Positions 39,118-51,882 of a stretch of 64,000 nucleotides of DNA are shown here, piece after piece (positions within the stretch are counted from its first letter, which is position 1; the number at the start of each line of letters is the position of its first letter). Under the pieces are notes generated by a model. It saw nothing but the letters and a program-made list of their open reading frames with translations, did no database searches and was not told the DNA's origin. The position numbers and the translations under genes were made by a program. The stretch is from assembly GCF_011058255.1 (NCBI RefSeq), contig NZ_JAALFH010000011.1, forward strand, positions 99,205 through 163,204, read 5' to 3'. The DNA comes from Thioalkalivibrio sp. XN8 (GTDB lineage Bacteria; Pseudomonadota; Gammaproteobacteria; Steroidobacterales; XN24).

Positions 39118-40496
39118 CCTTTCTCGCTCCTTTCCCGTGCTTGCAGCGCCCGCAGCAGGCGGCCATGCAGGCCGCCGAAACTGCCGTTGGACATCAGCAC
39201 CACCCGGTCACCACCGGCCAGCTCGTCCTCGAGTATAGCGGCCAGCTCCTCGAGCGCCGCGCAGACGCGGACCCGCGGGCCCAGCGCCGCCAGCGCAGAG
39301 GCGGCATCCCAGCCGAGCTCCGGCGGCGCCAGCACGTAGGCGCGGTCGGCCTCGGCCAGCGCCGGCGCCAGCTGCCCGGCGTGCACGCCCATGCGCATGG
39401 TGTTGGAGCGCGGCTCCAGCACCGCCACCAGGCGCCGCTCCCCGGCCGGGTCGCGCATCGCCTGCAGCGTGCGCGCGATCGCCGTCGGGTGATGGGCGAA
39501 ATCGTCATAGAGTTCGACGCCGGCGCCCGTACCGATCCATTCCTGCCGGCGCTTTACGCCGCGGAAAGCGCCCAGCGCGCGCGCCGACTCTGCCAGGGGC
39601 ACGCCGGCGTGGCGCGCCGCCAGCATCGCCGCCAGCGCGTTCTCGGCGTTATGGGCGCCCGGCATCGGCCAGCGGACCGTGGCGGCGACCTCGCCGGCGG
39701 GATCGAGCACCTCGAAGCCGCCGGGCACCAGCCGCGCCGCATGGCCTCCGGCCGGGTCCTGCCGGGGCCCCGCGAAATATTCCACCGGGGTCCAGCAGCC
39801 CTGCGCCAGCACTTCGGCCAGCGCCGCGTCGCCCGCCTTGCACACGATCAGGCCGGAGCCGGGCACCGTCCGGACGAGATGATGGAACTGGCGCTGGATG
39901 GCGGCCAGGTCCGGGAAGATGTCGGCGTGGTCGAATTCGAGGTTCCCCAGCACCAGGGTCCGGGGCCGGTAATGGACGAACTTGGAGCGCTTGTCGAAGA
40001 AGGCCGTGTCGTACTCGTCCGCCTCGACCACGAAAAAGGGCGCCTTCCCGAGCCGCGCGGAAACGCCGAAGTCGGCGGGAATCCCGCCGACCAGGAAGCC
40101 GGGTTCCAGGCCGGCGGCATCCAGCAGGAAGGCGAGGATGCTGGTCGTGGTGGTCTTGCCGTGCGTCCCCGCCACCGCCAGGGTCCAGCGCTCGTGCAGC
40201 ACCTCGCGCGCCAGCCACTCGGGCCCGGAGCAGTACGGCAGCCCGGAGTCCAGCAGCCGCTCCACCACGTCCATGCCGCGCCGCATGACGTTGCCGACGA
40301 TGACGCAGTCCGGGGCGGGGTCCAGCCGGTCATGGTCGTAGCCCTCGACGATCTCGACCCCGAGCTCGGCCAGCTGGGTGCTCATCGGCGGGTACAGGGG
40401 GCGGTCCGAGCCCGTGACGCGATGCCCGGCCGCCCGCGCCAGCGCCGCGATGCCCGCCATGAAGGTGCCGCCGATACCGAGGATGTGCACGTGCAT
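39114..40496 (-). CDS. mpl: UDP-N-acetylmuramate:L-alanyl-gamma-D-glutamyl-meso-diaminopimelate ligase
   Basis: Mpl recycles cell-wall tripeptide by joining it to UDP-MurNAc. The 460 residues have the Mur-ligase plan: HVHILGIGGTFMAGIAALAR (nucleotide-sugar side), the P-loop VAGTHGKTTTTSILAF, the metal-site EADEYDTAFFDKRSKF and the C-terminal DFAHHPTAIARTL. Phe/Met in place of the MurC substrate pattern and the neighbours favour Mpl over MurC. The ATG overlaps the stop of the upstream membrane protein by one base. Confidence 0.93.
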   Translation of the reverse strand: MHVHILGIGGTFMAGIAALARAAGHRVTGSDRPLYPPMSTQLAELGVEIVEGYDHDRLDPAPDCVIVGNVMRRGMDVVERLLDSGLPYCSGPEWLAREVLHERWTLAVAGTHGKTTTTSILAFLLDAAGLEPGFLVGGIPADFGVSARLGKAPFFVVEADEYDTAFFDKRSKFVHYRPRTLVLGNLEFDHADIFPDLAAIQRQFHHLVRTVPGSGLIVCKAGDAALAEVLAQGCWTPVEYFAGPRQDPAGGHAARLVPGGFEVLDPAGEVAATVRWPMPGAHNAENALAAMLAARHAGVPLAESARALGAFRGVKRRQEWIGTGAGVELYDDFAHHPTAIARTLQAMRDPAGERRLVAVLEPRSNTMRMGVHAGQLAPALAEADRAYVLAPPELGWDAASALAALGPRVRVCAALEELAAILEDELAGGDRVVLMSNGSFGGLHGRLLRALQARERSEKG

Positions 40497-41059
40497 CAGG
40501 TCACCGGGAACAGGCTGCGGAAGACGAAGGTGCTGAGCGCGAAATAGGCGGTGGCGGCCAGCACGCCGGCCGCGTAGCTCCACTCCAGGGCATGCCGCAG
40601 GATATGGCCCGTAACCAGCAGCGAGGCCAGCAGCAGGCCGAACAGGGCCAGCGTGCCCAGCAGCGCCGCCGGGGGCAGCGTCTCGGGGGGCGTGGCCGGG
40701 TCGCCGATGCTGCCCGCCACCAGCCAGACGAAGGGCAGGGCCGCCAGGCTGAGCAGGGCGCCGGTCCCGAACAGCGCCGCCAGCGTCTGCCCGACCCGCG
40801 CGGCCCGGCCGGTGAGCGCGAGCAGGCTGCTGCACAGGACGACCAGGAGCACCAGGTCGACCGCGAGCTGGGCGTAAAGCTCGCCCAGGTCGGATGCGGA
40901 GGGCCACAGCACGGCGGCGCCGACCGCCAGGTAGGCGGCGAGCGCACCGACGAAGACGCGCCGTTCCGGCGGAACGTCCTGCGGGCCCCGCCGGTGCAGG
41001 GCGATGTCCACGAAGAGCCGGATCAAGGCCGGGCTGCCGTTGGCTTCATGGTTGCGCAT
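40496..41059 (-). CDS. five-helix membrane protein of unknown function
   Basis: I do not recognise a named family. The 187 residues start MRNHEANGSPALIRLFVDI, with a short cytoplasmic-looking segment containing basic and Pro residues (HRRGPQDVPPERR). Five hydrophobic helices follow, the last ending near the C-terminus (FRSLFPVT). Length and helix count recall Yip1-like or YjbE-like small membrane proteins, but no diagnostic motif is present. An ATG one codon upstream (41062) is equally possible. It is coupled to mpl and is divergent from rnd. Confidence 0.78.
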   Translation of the reverse strand: MRNHEANGSPALIRLFVDIALHRRGPQDVPPERRVFVGALAAYLAVGAAVLWPSASDLGELYAQLAVDLVLLVVLCSSLLALTGRAARVGQTLAALFGTGALLSLAALPFVWLVAGSIGDPATPPETLPPAALLGTLALFGLLLASLLVTGHILRHALEWSYAAGVLAATAYFALSTFVFRSLFPVT

Positions 41060-41091
41060 CATACCCGTCGCCCGTAAACGGCGGCAGGTTC

Positions 41092-41100
41092 TGGGATAAT
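41092..41100 (+). promoter_or_regulatory. candidate extended -10 promoter for rnd
   Basis: TGGGATAAT fits the extended -10 form (TGn followed by GATAAT). It ends six bases before the rnd ATG at 41107, so transcription would start at or beside the start codon and the mRNA would be leaderless. No ribosome site is seen before the ATG, which fits that idea. Confidence 0.45.
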
Positions 41101-41106
41101 CGCCCG

Positions 41107-42210
41107 ATGGGCAATTATCTCTATATCGACAGGGCCGACGAGGCGGCGGCGCTGGCCGCGGAGTGGGCGGGCGTGGCCCGGCTGGCCGTAGACACGGAGT
41201 TCGTGCGCGAGCGTACCTATCGCGCACAGCTCTGCCTGTTGCAGCTCTCGGACGGCCAGCGCATCGCGTGCGTGGACACGCTGGCGCTCGACGGGCCGGG
41301 TCCGTTCGCCGGCCTGCTGCAGGACCCGGGGGTCCTGAAAGTCTTCCATGCCGCGCGGCAGGACCTCGAGGTGCTGCACGACCACCTGGGGACTGTCCCC
41401 GGCCCGGTGTGGGACACCCAGGTGGCCGCCGCGATGCTGGGGTATCCGGACCAGGTCGGCTACAACCAGCTGGCAGGGACCGAGCTGGAGGTCGAGCTGC
41501 CCAAGGACCACGCTCGCACGGACTGGAGCCGGCGGCCGCTCTCCGCGGAGCAGTTGCACTATGCCGCTGCCGACGTGGCATGGCTGCTGCCGCTCGCCGA
41601 CCGGCTGGAGGAGACCTTGAGCCGGCGGGGACGGGACAGCTGGGCCGCCGCGGAAAGCGCGAGCCTGTGCGACCCGGCGCTCTACCTCTTCGACGAACAG
41701 GGCGCCTGGCGCCGCGTCAAGGGCGCGGGCCGGCTGGAGCCGCCGGCGCTGGCGCGGCTGGCGGCCCTCGCGGCGTGGCGTGAGCGCGAGGCGCGCGACC
41801 GGGACCGGCCGCGGCGCTGGATCGTGCAGGACGAGGACCTGGTGGCGCTGGCCGTGGCGAACCCGGACAGCCGGGCCGCCCTCGCCCGCTACACCCGCCT
41901 GCCGCCCGCCGCGTTGCGGCGCATCGGCGACACGCTGCTCGAGGTGTTGCGGCAGGCGGCGGCGAACGAGCCGCCGACGCTGGACGTGCAGGCCCGGCTC
42001 GAACCGGGGCAGGAGCGGCTGGTCAAGGAGCTGCTCGGGCGGCTGCGGGAAATCTGTGCCGCGGCCGAAATCGCCGCGCCGCTGGTGGCCACGCGCAAGG
42101 ACCTCGAGGCCCTGGTGCGCGGCCGGCGCGACCTGTCGCTATTGCAGGGCTGGCGCCTGGCCCTGGCCGGCGAGGAACTGCTGGCGCTCGCCCAGCGGGG
42201 CGCCGGCTAG
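41107..42210 (+). CDS. rnd: ribonuclease D
   Basis: RNase D is a 3'-5' exoribonuclease that trims tRNA precursors. The 367 residues have the DEDDy nuclease domain first: Exo I LAVDTEFVRERTY, Exo II VFHAARQDLEVL and Exo III LHYAAADVAWLLPLAD with the Tyr. Two HRDC-like domains follow (from about residues 210 and 295). The ATG is set by the start of the nuclease fold (YLYIDRADEAAALA). It ends 27 bases before the convergent adk stop. Confidence 0.95.
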   Translation: MGNYLYIDRADEAAALAAEWAGVARLAVDTEFVRERTYRAQLCLLQLSDGQRIACVDTLALDGPGPFAGLLQDPGVLKVFHAARQDLEVLHDHLGTVPGPVWDTQVAAAMLGYPDQVGYNQLAGTELEVELPKDHARTDWSRRPLSAEQLHYAAADVAWLLPLADRLEETLSRRGRDSWAAAESASLCDPALYLFDEQGAWRRVKGAGRLEPPALARLAALAAWREREARDRDRPRRWIVQDEDLVALAVANPDSRAALARYTRLPPAALRRIGDTLLEVLRQAAANEPPTLDVQARLEPGQERLVKELLGRLREICAAAEIAAPLVATRKDLEALVRGRRDLSLLQGWRLALAGEELLALAQRGAG

Positions 42211-42237
42211 CGGCGGCGCTGCTGGCGTCGTTGCCCG

Positions 42238-42882
42238 TCAGAGCCCGAGCGCGCTGACCAGCCGGGCATAGACCTCGTCGAAGGAACCTTCGGCATCCAC
42301 GACCTTCAGCTTGCCGAGCTCGCGGTAGTAGTCGACCAAGGGGGCGGTCTCCTTCTGGTAGACCTCGAGGCGCCGGCCGATGGTCTCTTCCTTGTCGTCG
42401 GCGCGCTGCACCAGCTCGCCGCCGCAGCTCTCGCAGCGGCCGTCCGCCGGCGGCGGCAGGAAGTGAATGTTGTAGACGCGGCCGCAGCCGGTGCAGCTGC
42501 GCCGGCCGGTCAGGCGCTTGAACAGGATGTCGAAATCGAGGTCCATCAGCACGGCCGCGTCCAGCGGCTGGCCGATCTCGGCCAGGACCTCCTCCAGCGA
42601 ACTGGCCTGGGACAGGTTGCGCGGGAACCCGTCGAGGATGAACCCGGCGGAGGTATCGGGCTGGGCCAGGCGGTCCTTGAGGATGCCCAGCACGATCTCG
42701 TCCGAAACCAGCTGCCCGGCTTCCATGGCGGCCTTGGCCTGCAGGCCGTATTCCGTACCCCGGGCCACCGCGTCGCGCAGCAGGTCCCCCGTGGAGATCT
42801 GGGGATAGCCGTAGTCGGCGACGAGTTTCTTGGCCTGGGTACCCTTGCCGGAGCCCGGGGCGCCGAGCAGAACGATGCGCAT
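42238..42882 (-). CDS. adk: adenylate kinase with four-cysteine (zinc) lid
   Basis: Adk interconverts ATP, AMP and ADP. The 214 residues show the P-loop LLGAPGSGKGTQAKKL, the AMP-site STGDLLRDAV and FILDGFPRNLSQA, and the LID segment. In the LID, Cys130, Cys133, Cys150 and Cys153 form a complete zinc-finger set, a feature common in Gram-positive enzymes and absent from E. coli Adk. The ATG at 42882 is preferred over upstream in-frame starts. It is divergent from the phosphofructokinase gene. Confidence 0.96.
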   Translation of the reverse strand: MRIVLLGAPGSGKGTQAKKLVADYGYPQISTGDLLRDAVARGTEYGLQAKAAMEAGQLVSDEIVLGILKDRLAQPDTSAGFILDGFPRNLSQASSLEEVLAEIGQPLDAAVLMDLDFDILFKRLTGRRSCTGCGRVYNIHFLPPPADGRCESCGGELVQRADDKEETIGRRLEVYQKETAPLVDYYRELGKLKVVDAEGSFDEVYARLVSALGL

Positions 42883-43043
42883 TGCGTTTATCTCCTGGTT
42901 CCATAGCCGGCCAGCCGCGGCCGGACCGCCAAGATTGCCGTCGCCGGGCGGCATGGTCAAACCCGGCGCCGGGCTTCGACCGGGCCGGGGCGAATCCGCT
43001 ATGCTTGCCGGGCCATCGCCCACCGCCCCACCCAGGAGCAAGG

Positions 43044-44297
43044 ATGAAGAAGCGGAACCTGTTCTACGCCCAGTCCGGCGGCGTCACCGCCGTCATCAAC
43101 ACGACCGCCTGCGGCGTCATCGAAACGGCCCGCAAGCAGCCGGCACGGGTAGGCAAGATCTACGCCGGCCGCATGGGCATCGTCGGCGCGCTGCGCGAGG
43201 AGCTGGTCGATACCGGCAAGGAATCGGCCCGGGACATCGCCGCGCTGCGCCACACTCCCGGGGGCGCCTTCGGCTCGGTGCGCTACAAGCTGAAAAGCAT
43301 CCGGGAGAGCGCCGCCGAGTACCAGCGCCTGATCGAGGTGTTCCGCGCCCACGACATCGGCTACTTCATCTACAACGGCGGCGGCGACTCCATGGACACC
43401 GCCAACAAGGTCGCCCAGGTGGCCAAGTCGATGGACTACGACATCACCTGCGTCGGCGTGCCGAAGACCGTCGACAACGACCTGCCGATCACCGACAACT
43501 GCCCCGGCTTCGGCTCGGTGGCGAAGTACGTGGCGGTCTCGACGCTCGAAGCGGGCATCGATATCGCCTCCATGCCGGCCACCAAGGTTTTCATCCTCGA
43601 GGTCATGGGCCGCCACGCCGGCTGGATCGCCGCCGCCGGCGGGCTGGCGGGCAAGGACCGGAGCGAGCCGCCGCACCTCATCCTGTTCCCCGAAGTGCCC
43701 TTCGACGAGGACCGCTTCGTCGCCAAGGTCAAGGAGTCGGTCGAGCGCCATGACAGCTGCGTCATCGTGGCCTCCGAGGGTATCCGCCGCCCCGACGGCC
43801 GCTTCGTGGCCGAGTCCGGCACCACCGACGCGTTCGGCCATGCCCAGCTCGGCGGCGTGGCCCCCCACCTGGCCGAGATCGTCCGTGGCCGGCTGGGCTA
43901 CAAGTTCCACTGGGGCGTGGCCGACTACCTGCAGCGCTCCGCCCGCCACATCGCCTCGAAAGTCGACGTCGAGCAGGCCTACGCGATGGGCAAGGCCGCG
44001 GTGGAAATGGCGCTGGCCGGCGTGCACGGCAAGCTGCCCGTCATCGTCCGCACCTCCGACCAGCCGTACCGCTGGAAAGTGGGCCAGGCCGACCTGGCGA
44101 AAGTCGCCAACGTCGAGAAGACCGTGCCGAAGAAGTACATCGCGGCCGACGGCTTCCACATCACCGCCGCCTGCCGCCGCTACCTGGCCCCGTTGATCAG
44201 GGGCGAGGACTACCCGCCCTACAAGGACGGCCTGCCGCAGTACGTGAAGCTGAAAAACCAGCTGGCGCCCAAGAAGCTGCCCGCCTGGAAGGGCTAG
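43044..44297 (+). CDS. phosphofructokinase, probably pyrophosphate-dependent
   Basis: A 417-residue group-A phosphofructokinase. Two positions that separate PPi from ATP enzymes point to pyrophosphate: residues 112-116 read GGGDS (ATP enzymes have GGDG), and residues 140-146 read PKTVDND with Lys141 (ATP enzymes usually have Gly there). Further motifs are TDNCPGFGSVAKYVA, MGRHAGWIAAAGG and VIVASEGIRRPDG. Such enzymes are reversible and make fructose-1,6-bisphosphate at the expense of PPi. The ATG follows AGGAGCAAGG. The gene converges on hppA, a PPi-driven proton pump, across a strong hairpin, which supports the PPi assignment by context. Confidence 0.88.
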   Translation: MKKRNLFYAQSGGVTAVINTTACGVIETARKQPARVGKIYAGRMGIVGALREELVDTGKESARDIAALRHTPGGAFGSVRYKLKSIRESAAEYQRLIEVFRAHDIGYFIYNGGGDSMDTANKVAQVAKSMDYDITCVGVPKTVDNDLPITDNCPGFGSVAKYVAVSTLEAGIDIASMPATKVFILEVMGRHAGWIAAAGGLAGKDRSEPPHLILFPEVPFDEDRFVAKVKESVERHDSCVIVASEGIRRPDGRFVAESGTTDAFGHAQLGGVAPHLAEIVRGRLGYKFHWGVADYLQRSARHIASKVDVEQAYAMGKAAVEMALAGVHGKLPVIVRTSDQPYRWKVGQADLAKVANVEKTVPKKYIAADGFHITAACRRYLAPLIRGEDYPPYKDGLPQYVKLKNQLAPKKLPAWKG

Positions 44298-44339
44298 CGG
44301 GCGGGATCGCCGCGGGGACGCGGCGCGCGCCGGAGAAAG

Positions 44340-44373
44340 AAAGGGCCGGGAGGCGATCGCCTCCCGGCCCTTT
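44340..44373. terminator. bidirectional intrinsic terminator between the phosphofructokinase and hppA genes
   Basis: A perfect 34-base palindrome runs AAAGGGCCGGGAGGCGA and then its exact complement. The long GC stem is flanked by A3 on the left and T3 on the right, followed by AAATTGTTTG, so it can end transcription from both convergent genes. Confidence 0.88.
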
Positions 44374-44396
44374 AAATTGTTTGCCCTGCGCTTTCC

Positions 44397-46415
<2,019 letters not shown>

Positions 46416-46490
46416 GACAAAAGTTCTCCCTCGTCTCCCCAAGTGCGCACAACGCGCGTGCCCCCGTCCGGGGGCCGACAAAACCGCGGC

Positions 46491-46519
46491 ATTATAGCGG
46501 GACTGCGCCGGCTTGGCAG
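46491..46519 (-). promoter_or_regulatory. sigma-70-type promoter for hppA
   Basis: On the minus strand CTGCCA (46519-46514), a 17-base spacer and a perfect TATAAT (46496-46491) precede hppA by 75 bases. A GC-rich 7-base-pair hairpin (46460-46475) lies in the resulting leader. Confidence 0.6.
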
Positions 46520-46532
46520 CAGCCGGGCCCGG

Positions 46533-48773
46533 TCAGGCCGCTTGCGCCCCCAGCGGGACCGGGCGGCCGATGGCGTAGCCCTGGACAAAATCCACTTTCA
46601 GGGCGCGCGCCACCTCGAAGGCGCGCTCGGTCTCGACCTGCTCGGCGATGACCTTGACGCCCAGCGACCGGGCCAGCTCGATCATCGCCGTGACCATCGC
46701 GGTGCTGACCTCGTCGGTGCCGAGGCCGCGGATGAAGGAGCCGTCGATCTTGAGGTAGTCCATCGGCAGCTGCTTCAGGTTGGCGAAAGAGCCCAGCCCG
46801 CTGCCGAAGTCGTCCAGGGCGAAGCGGCAGCCCAGGCCGTGCAGCACGGCGATGAAGCGGGAGGCATGCCCGTGATGAGCGGCCACCGCCGACTCGGGCA
46901 GCTCGAAGCAGACCTGCTCGGGCTGCACCGCCCCGTGGTCCAGGCACTCGACCACGAATTCCAGGAACTGGGGATCGCCCAGGGTCTGGCCGGAGATGTT
47001 GATCGCCACGCTGCGATCCGGCGGCAGCTTCAGGGTGCCCGCGCCCACGGCCGCGAAAGTCGCCTGCACGACCCAGCGGTCGAGGCTGGGCATCAGGTGG
47101 TAACGCTCGGCGGCCTGCATGAAATCGAGCGGCAGGCTCTCGCCGCCGTCCGCGTTCCGCAGCCGGAGCAGCACTTCCAGGGCCGGGCCGTTCTCCGGCC
47201 GGCCCGCCACGGCCACGATGGGCTGCGTGCGGAGCTCGAAGCGGTCTTCCTTCAGCGCGCTCTGCAGGCGCTGCAGCCAGAGGATCTCGCCGCGCTGCCG
47301 CGCCGCTGCCTCGTCGCGCGCCGAATACACGTGCACCCGGCCGCGTCCCTGCTGCTTGGCGATGTAGCAGGCCGAGTCCGCGGCGCTCAGGACATCTTCC
47401 AGGGCGCCGCTCTCCGGGCCGATCTGGACCAGGCCGACGCTGACCCCGACGCTGTAGATCTTGTCGCGCCAGACGAAGTTGAAGTCCCGGATGGCGCTGC
47501 AGACGTCGTCTGCAATCTGGCGAGCCTTGTCGAGCGGGCAGCCCATCAGCAGCATGCCGAACTCGTCGCCCCCGACGCGGGCGATCACGTCCGAGTCGCG
47601 CACCTTGTCGCTCAGGATGGCGGCCAGCTCGCGCAGCATGTTGTCGCCGGCGGTGTGGCCACTGGTGTCGTTGACCGCCTTGAAGCGGTCCAGGTCCAGG
47701 TAGCACAGCACATGGCTGGTGGAGCGGCTGCGAGCCTGCTGCAGGGCATCCTCCAGCCGCCGCTCGAACTCGCGGCGGTTCGCCAGGCCGGTGAGCGGGT
47801 CGTGGCTGGCCTGGTAGGACATCTGGCGGGTGATGCCGCGCAGCTCGGAGACATCGTGCAATACGACGACGCAGCCCGACGGCTCGTGGCCGCCGCTCTT
47901 GATCGGCGAGGCGCGCATCTCGACGGAGAGTTCCTTGCCCGACGCCCGCGCCACCAGCAGCGAGCGGCGGCCCACGTCGATGCGGCGGCCCTCGTCCAGG
48001 CACCGTCGCACCGGGTCGGGCAGCGCATGGCGGTCGGCTTCATCGACCAGTGCGGCAATGTCGCCCAGCATCCGGCCCCGGGCCTGCTCCAGGGTACAGT
48101 CCAGGAGCGCCTCGGCCGCGGTATTGAGGTAATCGATGTGGCCCCGCAGGTCCGTGATGACCACGCCTTCGCTGATCGAGTCGAGCGTGGCCTCCGCCAG
48201 CTGCGTGCCCTGCCGGCGCGCCGAGCGCAGCATCTCGTCCCGGCCCAGCCGCACCACGGTGCCGAGCACGCCGTCATCCTGCGGCACCGGAAACCCGGAC
48301 AGCTCGCACTCGAGGACCCGGCCATTCTCGTCCCTGAGGCGCAGCGCGACCACCGATTGCCGGCCCGCCCGCCGGGCCTGGAGCCAGGCGGCGAAGGCGT
48401 CCTCCTGCCCGTCCTCGAGCAGCTCGGCCAGCCGGCGCCCGGCCAGCGGCGCGCCGGCGCCGAGCAGGGTCTCGGCGGCGGCGTTGGAGTAATGAATGTT
48501 CTCGTCGTGCAGCAGGACGGCGTCGCTGATGCGCTCGGCGAGGCTGATGAACAGCGCCTGGTCCCCCAGCCCGGCCAGGGGGTGGCCGCCGCCGGGCCCG
48601 GCTTCGCCGCTGCGGGCCGGCATCGACACCAGCCGGCCGGTGTCGGCCGTCATGTGCATGGCGCCGGGGCCCGCCTCCTGGCGCGGCACGCTGCGCCGCC
48701 GCCACATCGACACGCCCAGCCAGCTGAGAATGCCGGCGGCGATGGCAATGGTCGCGGTTTCGAGCAGCGGCAT
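46533..48773 (-). CDS. PAS-GGDEF-EAL cyclic-di-GMP signalling protein
   Basis: A 746-residue protein with one N-terminal membrane helix (about residues 4-20), two PAS-like sensor segments (about 78-180 and 190-310), a GGDEF domain and an EAL domain. The cyclase motif is an intact GGDEF (401-405). The phosphodiesterase motif reads EVL (533-535) instead of EAL, but the other catalytic residues are kept: Asn in AINISGQT, Glu in FELPESA, the DD pair in LDDFGSG, Lys in YLKIDGSF, Glu in IAEQVET and Gln in VQGYAIG. Both activities are therefore possible. It has no input-ligand clue and lies between thiC and hppA. Confidence 0.92.
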   Translation of the reverse strand: MPLLETATIAIAAGILSWLGVSMWRRRSVPRQEAGPGAMHMTADTGRLVSMPARSGEAGPGGGHPLAGLGDQALFISLAERISDAVLLHDENIHYSNAAAETLLGAGAPLAGRRLAELLEDGQEDAFAAWLQARRAGRQSVVALRLRDENGRVLECELSGFPVPQDDGVLGTVVRLGRDEMLRSARRQGTQLAEATLDSISEGVVITDLRGHIDYLNTAAEALLDCTLEQARGRMLGDIAALVDEADRHALPDPVRRCLDEGRRIDVGRRSLLVARASGKELSVEMRASPIKSGGHEPSGCVVVLHDVSELRGITRQMSYQASHDPLTGLANRREFERRLEDALQQARSRSTSHVLCYLDLDRFKAVNDTSGHTAGDNMLRELAAILSDKVRDSDVIARVGGDEFGMLLMGCPLDKARQIADDVCSAIRDFNFVWRDKIYSVGVSVGLVQIGPESGALEDVLSAADSACYIAKQQGRGRVHVYSARDEAAARQRGEILWLQRLQSALKEDRFELRTQPIVAVAGRPENGPALEVLLRLRNADGGESLPLDFMQAAERYHLMPSLDRWVVQATFAAVGAGTLKLPPDRSVAINISGQTLGDPQFLEFVVECLDHGAVQPEQVCFELPESAVAAHHGHASRFIAVLHGLGCRFALDDFGSGLGSFANLKQLPMDYLKIDGSFIRGLGTDEVSTAMVTAMIELARSLGVKVIAEQVETERAFEVARALKVDFVQGYAIGRPVPLGAQAA

Positions 48774-48798
48774 CCTGGTGCGCCTCCCTGTTCTCGCC

Positions 48799-50875
<2,077 letters not shown>

Positions 50876-51526
50876 ATGGATTTTGCCACCGCTCGAGAAC
50901 AGATGATCGGCCAGCAGCTGCGCGCCTGGGAGGTGCTCGACCAGCGCGTCCTGGACGTGATGGCGGCGGTCCCGCGGGAGCGGTTCGTGCCCGCGGAGTG
51001 GCAGTCCCTGGCCTACGCGGACGCGGAGATCCCGCTGGCCGCCGGCAAGGCGCTGGCGCCGCCGAAGATCCAGGGTCGCGTCCTGCAGTCCGTGCGGCCC
51101 CGGGAAGACGACAACGTGCTGGAGATCGGCTGCGGTAGCGGTTACCTGACCGCGTGCCTCGGCTGCCTGGCGCGCCGCGTCACGGCCGTCGAACTGCATC
51201 CCGAGCTGGCGGCGGCAGCCCGCGCCAATCTCGCCGCGCTCGACATCCATAACGTCGAGGTGGTCGAAGGTGACGGCCTGGCGATGGAATTCCCCGCCGA
51301 GTTCGATGTCATATGCGTGAACGGCTCGCTCCCCGCTCCAGGGCCGCGGCTCAGCCGCCTCCTCCGCCCCGGAGGCCGCCTGTTCCTCGTGGCGGGGCGC
51401 CCGCCGGTGATGGAAGCGCTGCTGGTGACGCGACGGGGCGAGGACGACTGGACGACCGAGAAGATATTCGAGACCTGCCTGCCGCCGCTGGAAAACGCGC
51501 GGCAACCCCCGGAGTTCGTGTTCTGA
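50876..51526 (+). CDS. PCMT-like methyltransferase, diverged
   Basis: A 216-residue class I methyltransferase of the protein-L-isoaspartate O-methyltransferase family. The SAM motif is VLEIGCGSGYLTACLG, and VPRERFVPAEWQSLAYAD matches the family start. The usual active-site stretch GQTISQP is replaced by GKALAPP, losing the Ser/Thr that helps bind isoaspartyl substrate, and the post-motif GDG..AP(Y/F)D block is altered (EGDGLAMEFPAEFDVICV). It may not repair isoaspartate. It is coupled to the rhodanese gene by a one-base overlap and lies upstream of tolC. Confidence 0.82.
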   Translation: MDFATAREQMIGQQLRAWEVLDQRVLDVMAAVPRERFVPAEWQSLAYADAEIPLAAGKALAPPKIQGRVLQSVRPREDDNVLEIGCGSGYLTACLGCLARRVTAVELHPELAAAARANLAALDIHNVEVVEGDGLAMEFPAEFDVICVNGSLPAPGPRLSRLLRPGGRLFLVAGRPPVMEALLVTRRGEDDWTTEKIFETCLPPLENARQPPEFVF

Positions 51527-51846
51527 TGGTGGCCGAGATGACGCCGAGGGAATTCGTGACGCGCCGCGAGCAGGGCGAGGACCTGCTGTTGCTGGACGTG
51601 CGCGAGGACTGGGAGCTGGCCATCTCGCGGCTGGACGAGGCGCTGCACATCCCGATGGGCGACGTGCCGGACCGGCTCGGCGAACTGGACCCCGACCGGG
51701 GCGTCGTGGTGTTGTGCCGCAGCGGCGGCCGGAGCGCCCAGGTCGCGCGTTTCCTCCAGCATCACGGCCATACCCGGGTCTGGAACCTGGCCGGCGGCAT
51801 CCTGGCCTGGGGCCAGGCGCTCGACCCGGACCTGACCCCTTATTGA
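51526..51846 (+). CDS. single-domain rhodanese
   Basis: A 106-residue rhodanese. The start TPREFVTRREQGEDLLLLDVRED, the active-site loop VLCRSGGRSAQVARFL with the catalytic Cys, and VWNLAGGILAWGQ are diagnostic. Such single-domain cytoplasmic forms move sulfane sulfur (GlpE/PspE type); the physiological donor is unknown. The ATG shares a base with the upstream stop (TGATG). Confidence 0.92.
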   Translation: MVAEMTPREFVTRREQGEDLLLLDVREDWELAISRLDEALHIPMGDVPDRLGELDPDRGVVVLCRSGGRSAQVARFLQHHGHTRVWNLAGGILAWGQALDPDLTPY

Positions 51847-51882
51847 GTCGCCGCGCCGGACCTTGCCAGCCGACAGGCGATA

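Noticed and set aside
41388..41402. A second GGGGACTGTCCCCGG, identical to part of the palindrome at 20250, inside rnd.
   Set aside because: It encodes ordinary RNase D sequence (LGTVPGP), and a shared 15-base match in 64 kb of GC-rich DNA is expected by chance; the second palindrome arm is missing.
46460..46475. GC-rich hairpin (GCCCCCG/CGGGGGC) between the EAL gene and hppA.
   Set aside because: No T tract on the 3' side in either direction, so it is not called a terminator; it is only noted as part of the hppA leader.
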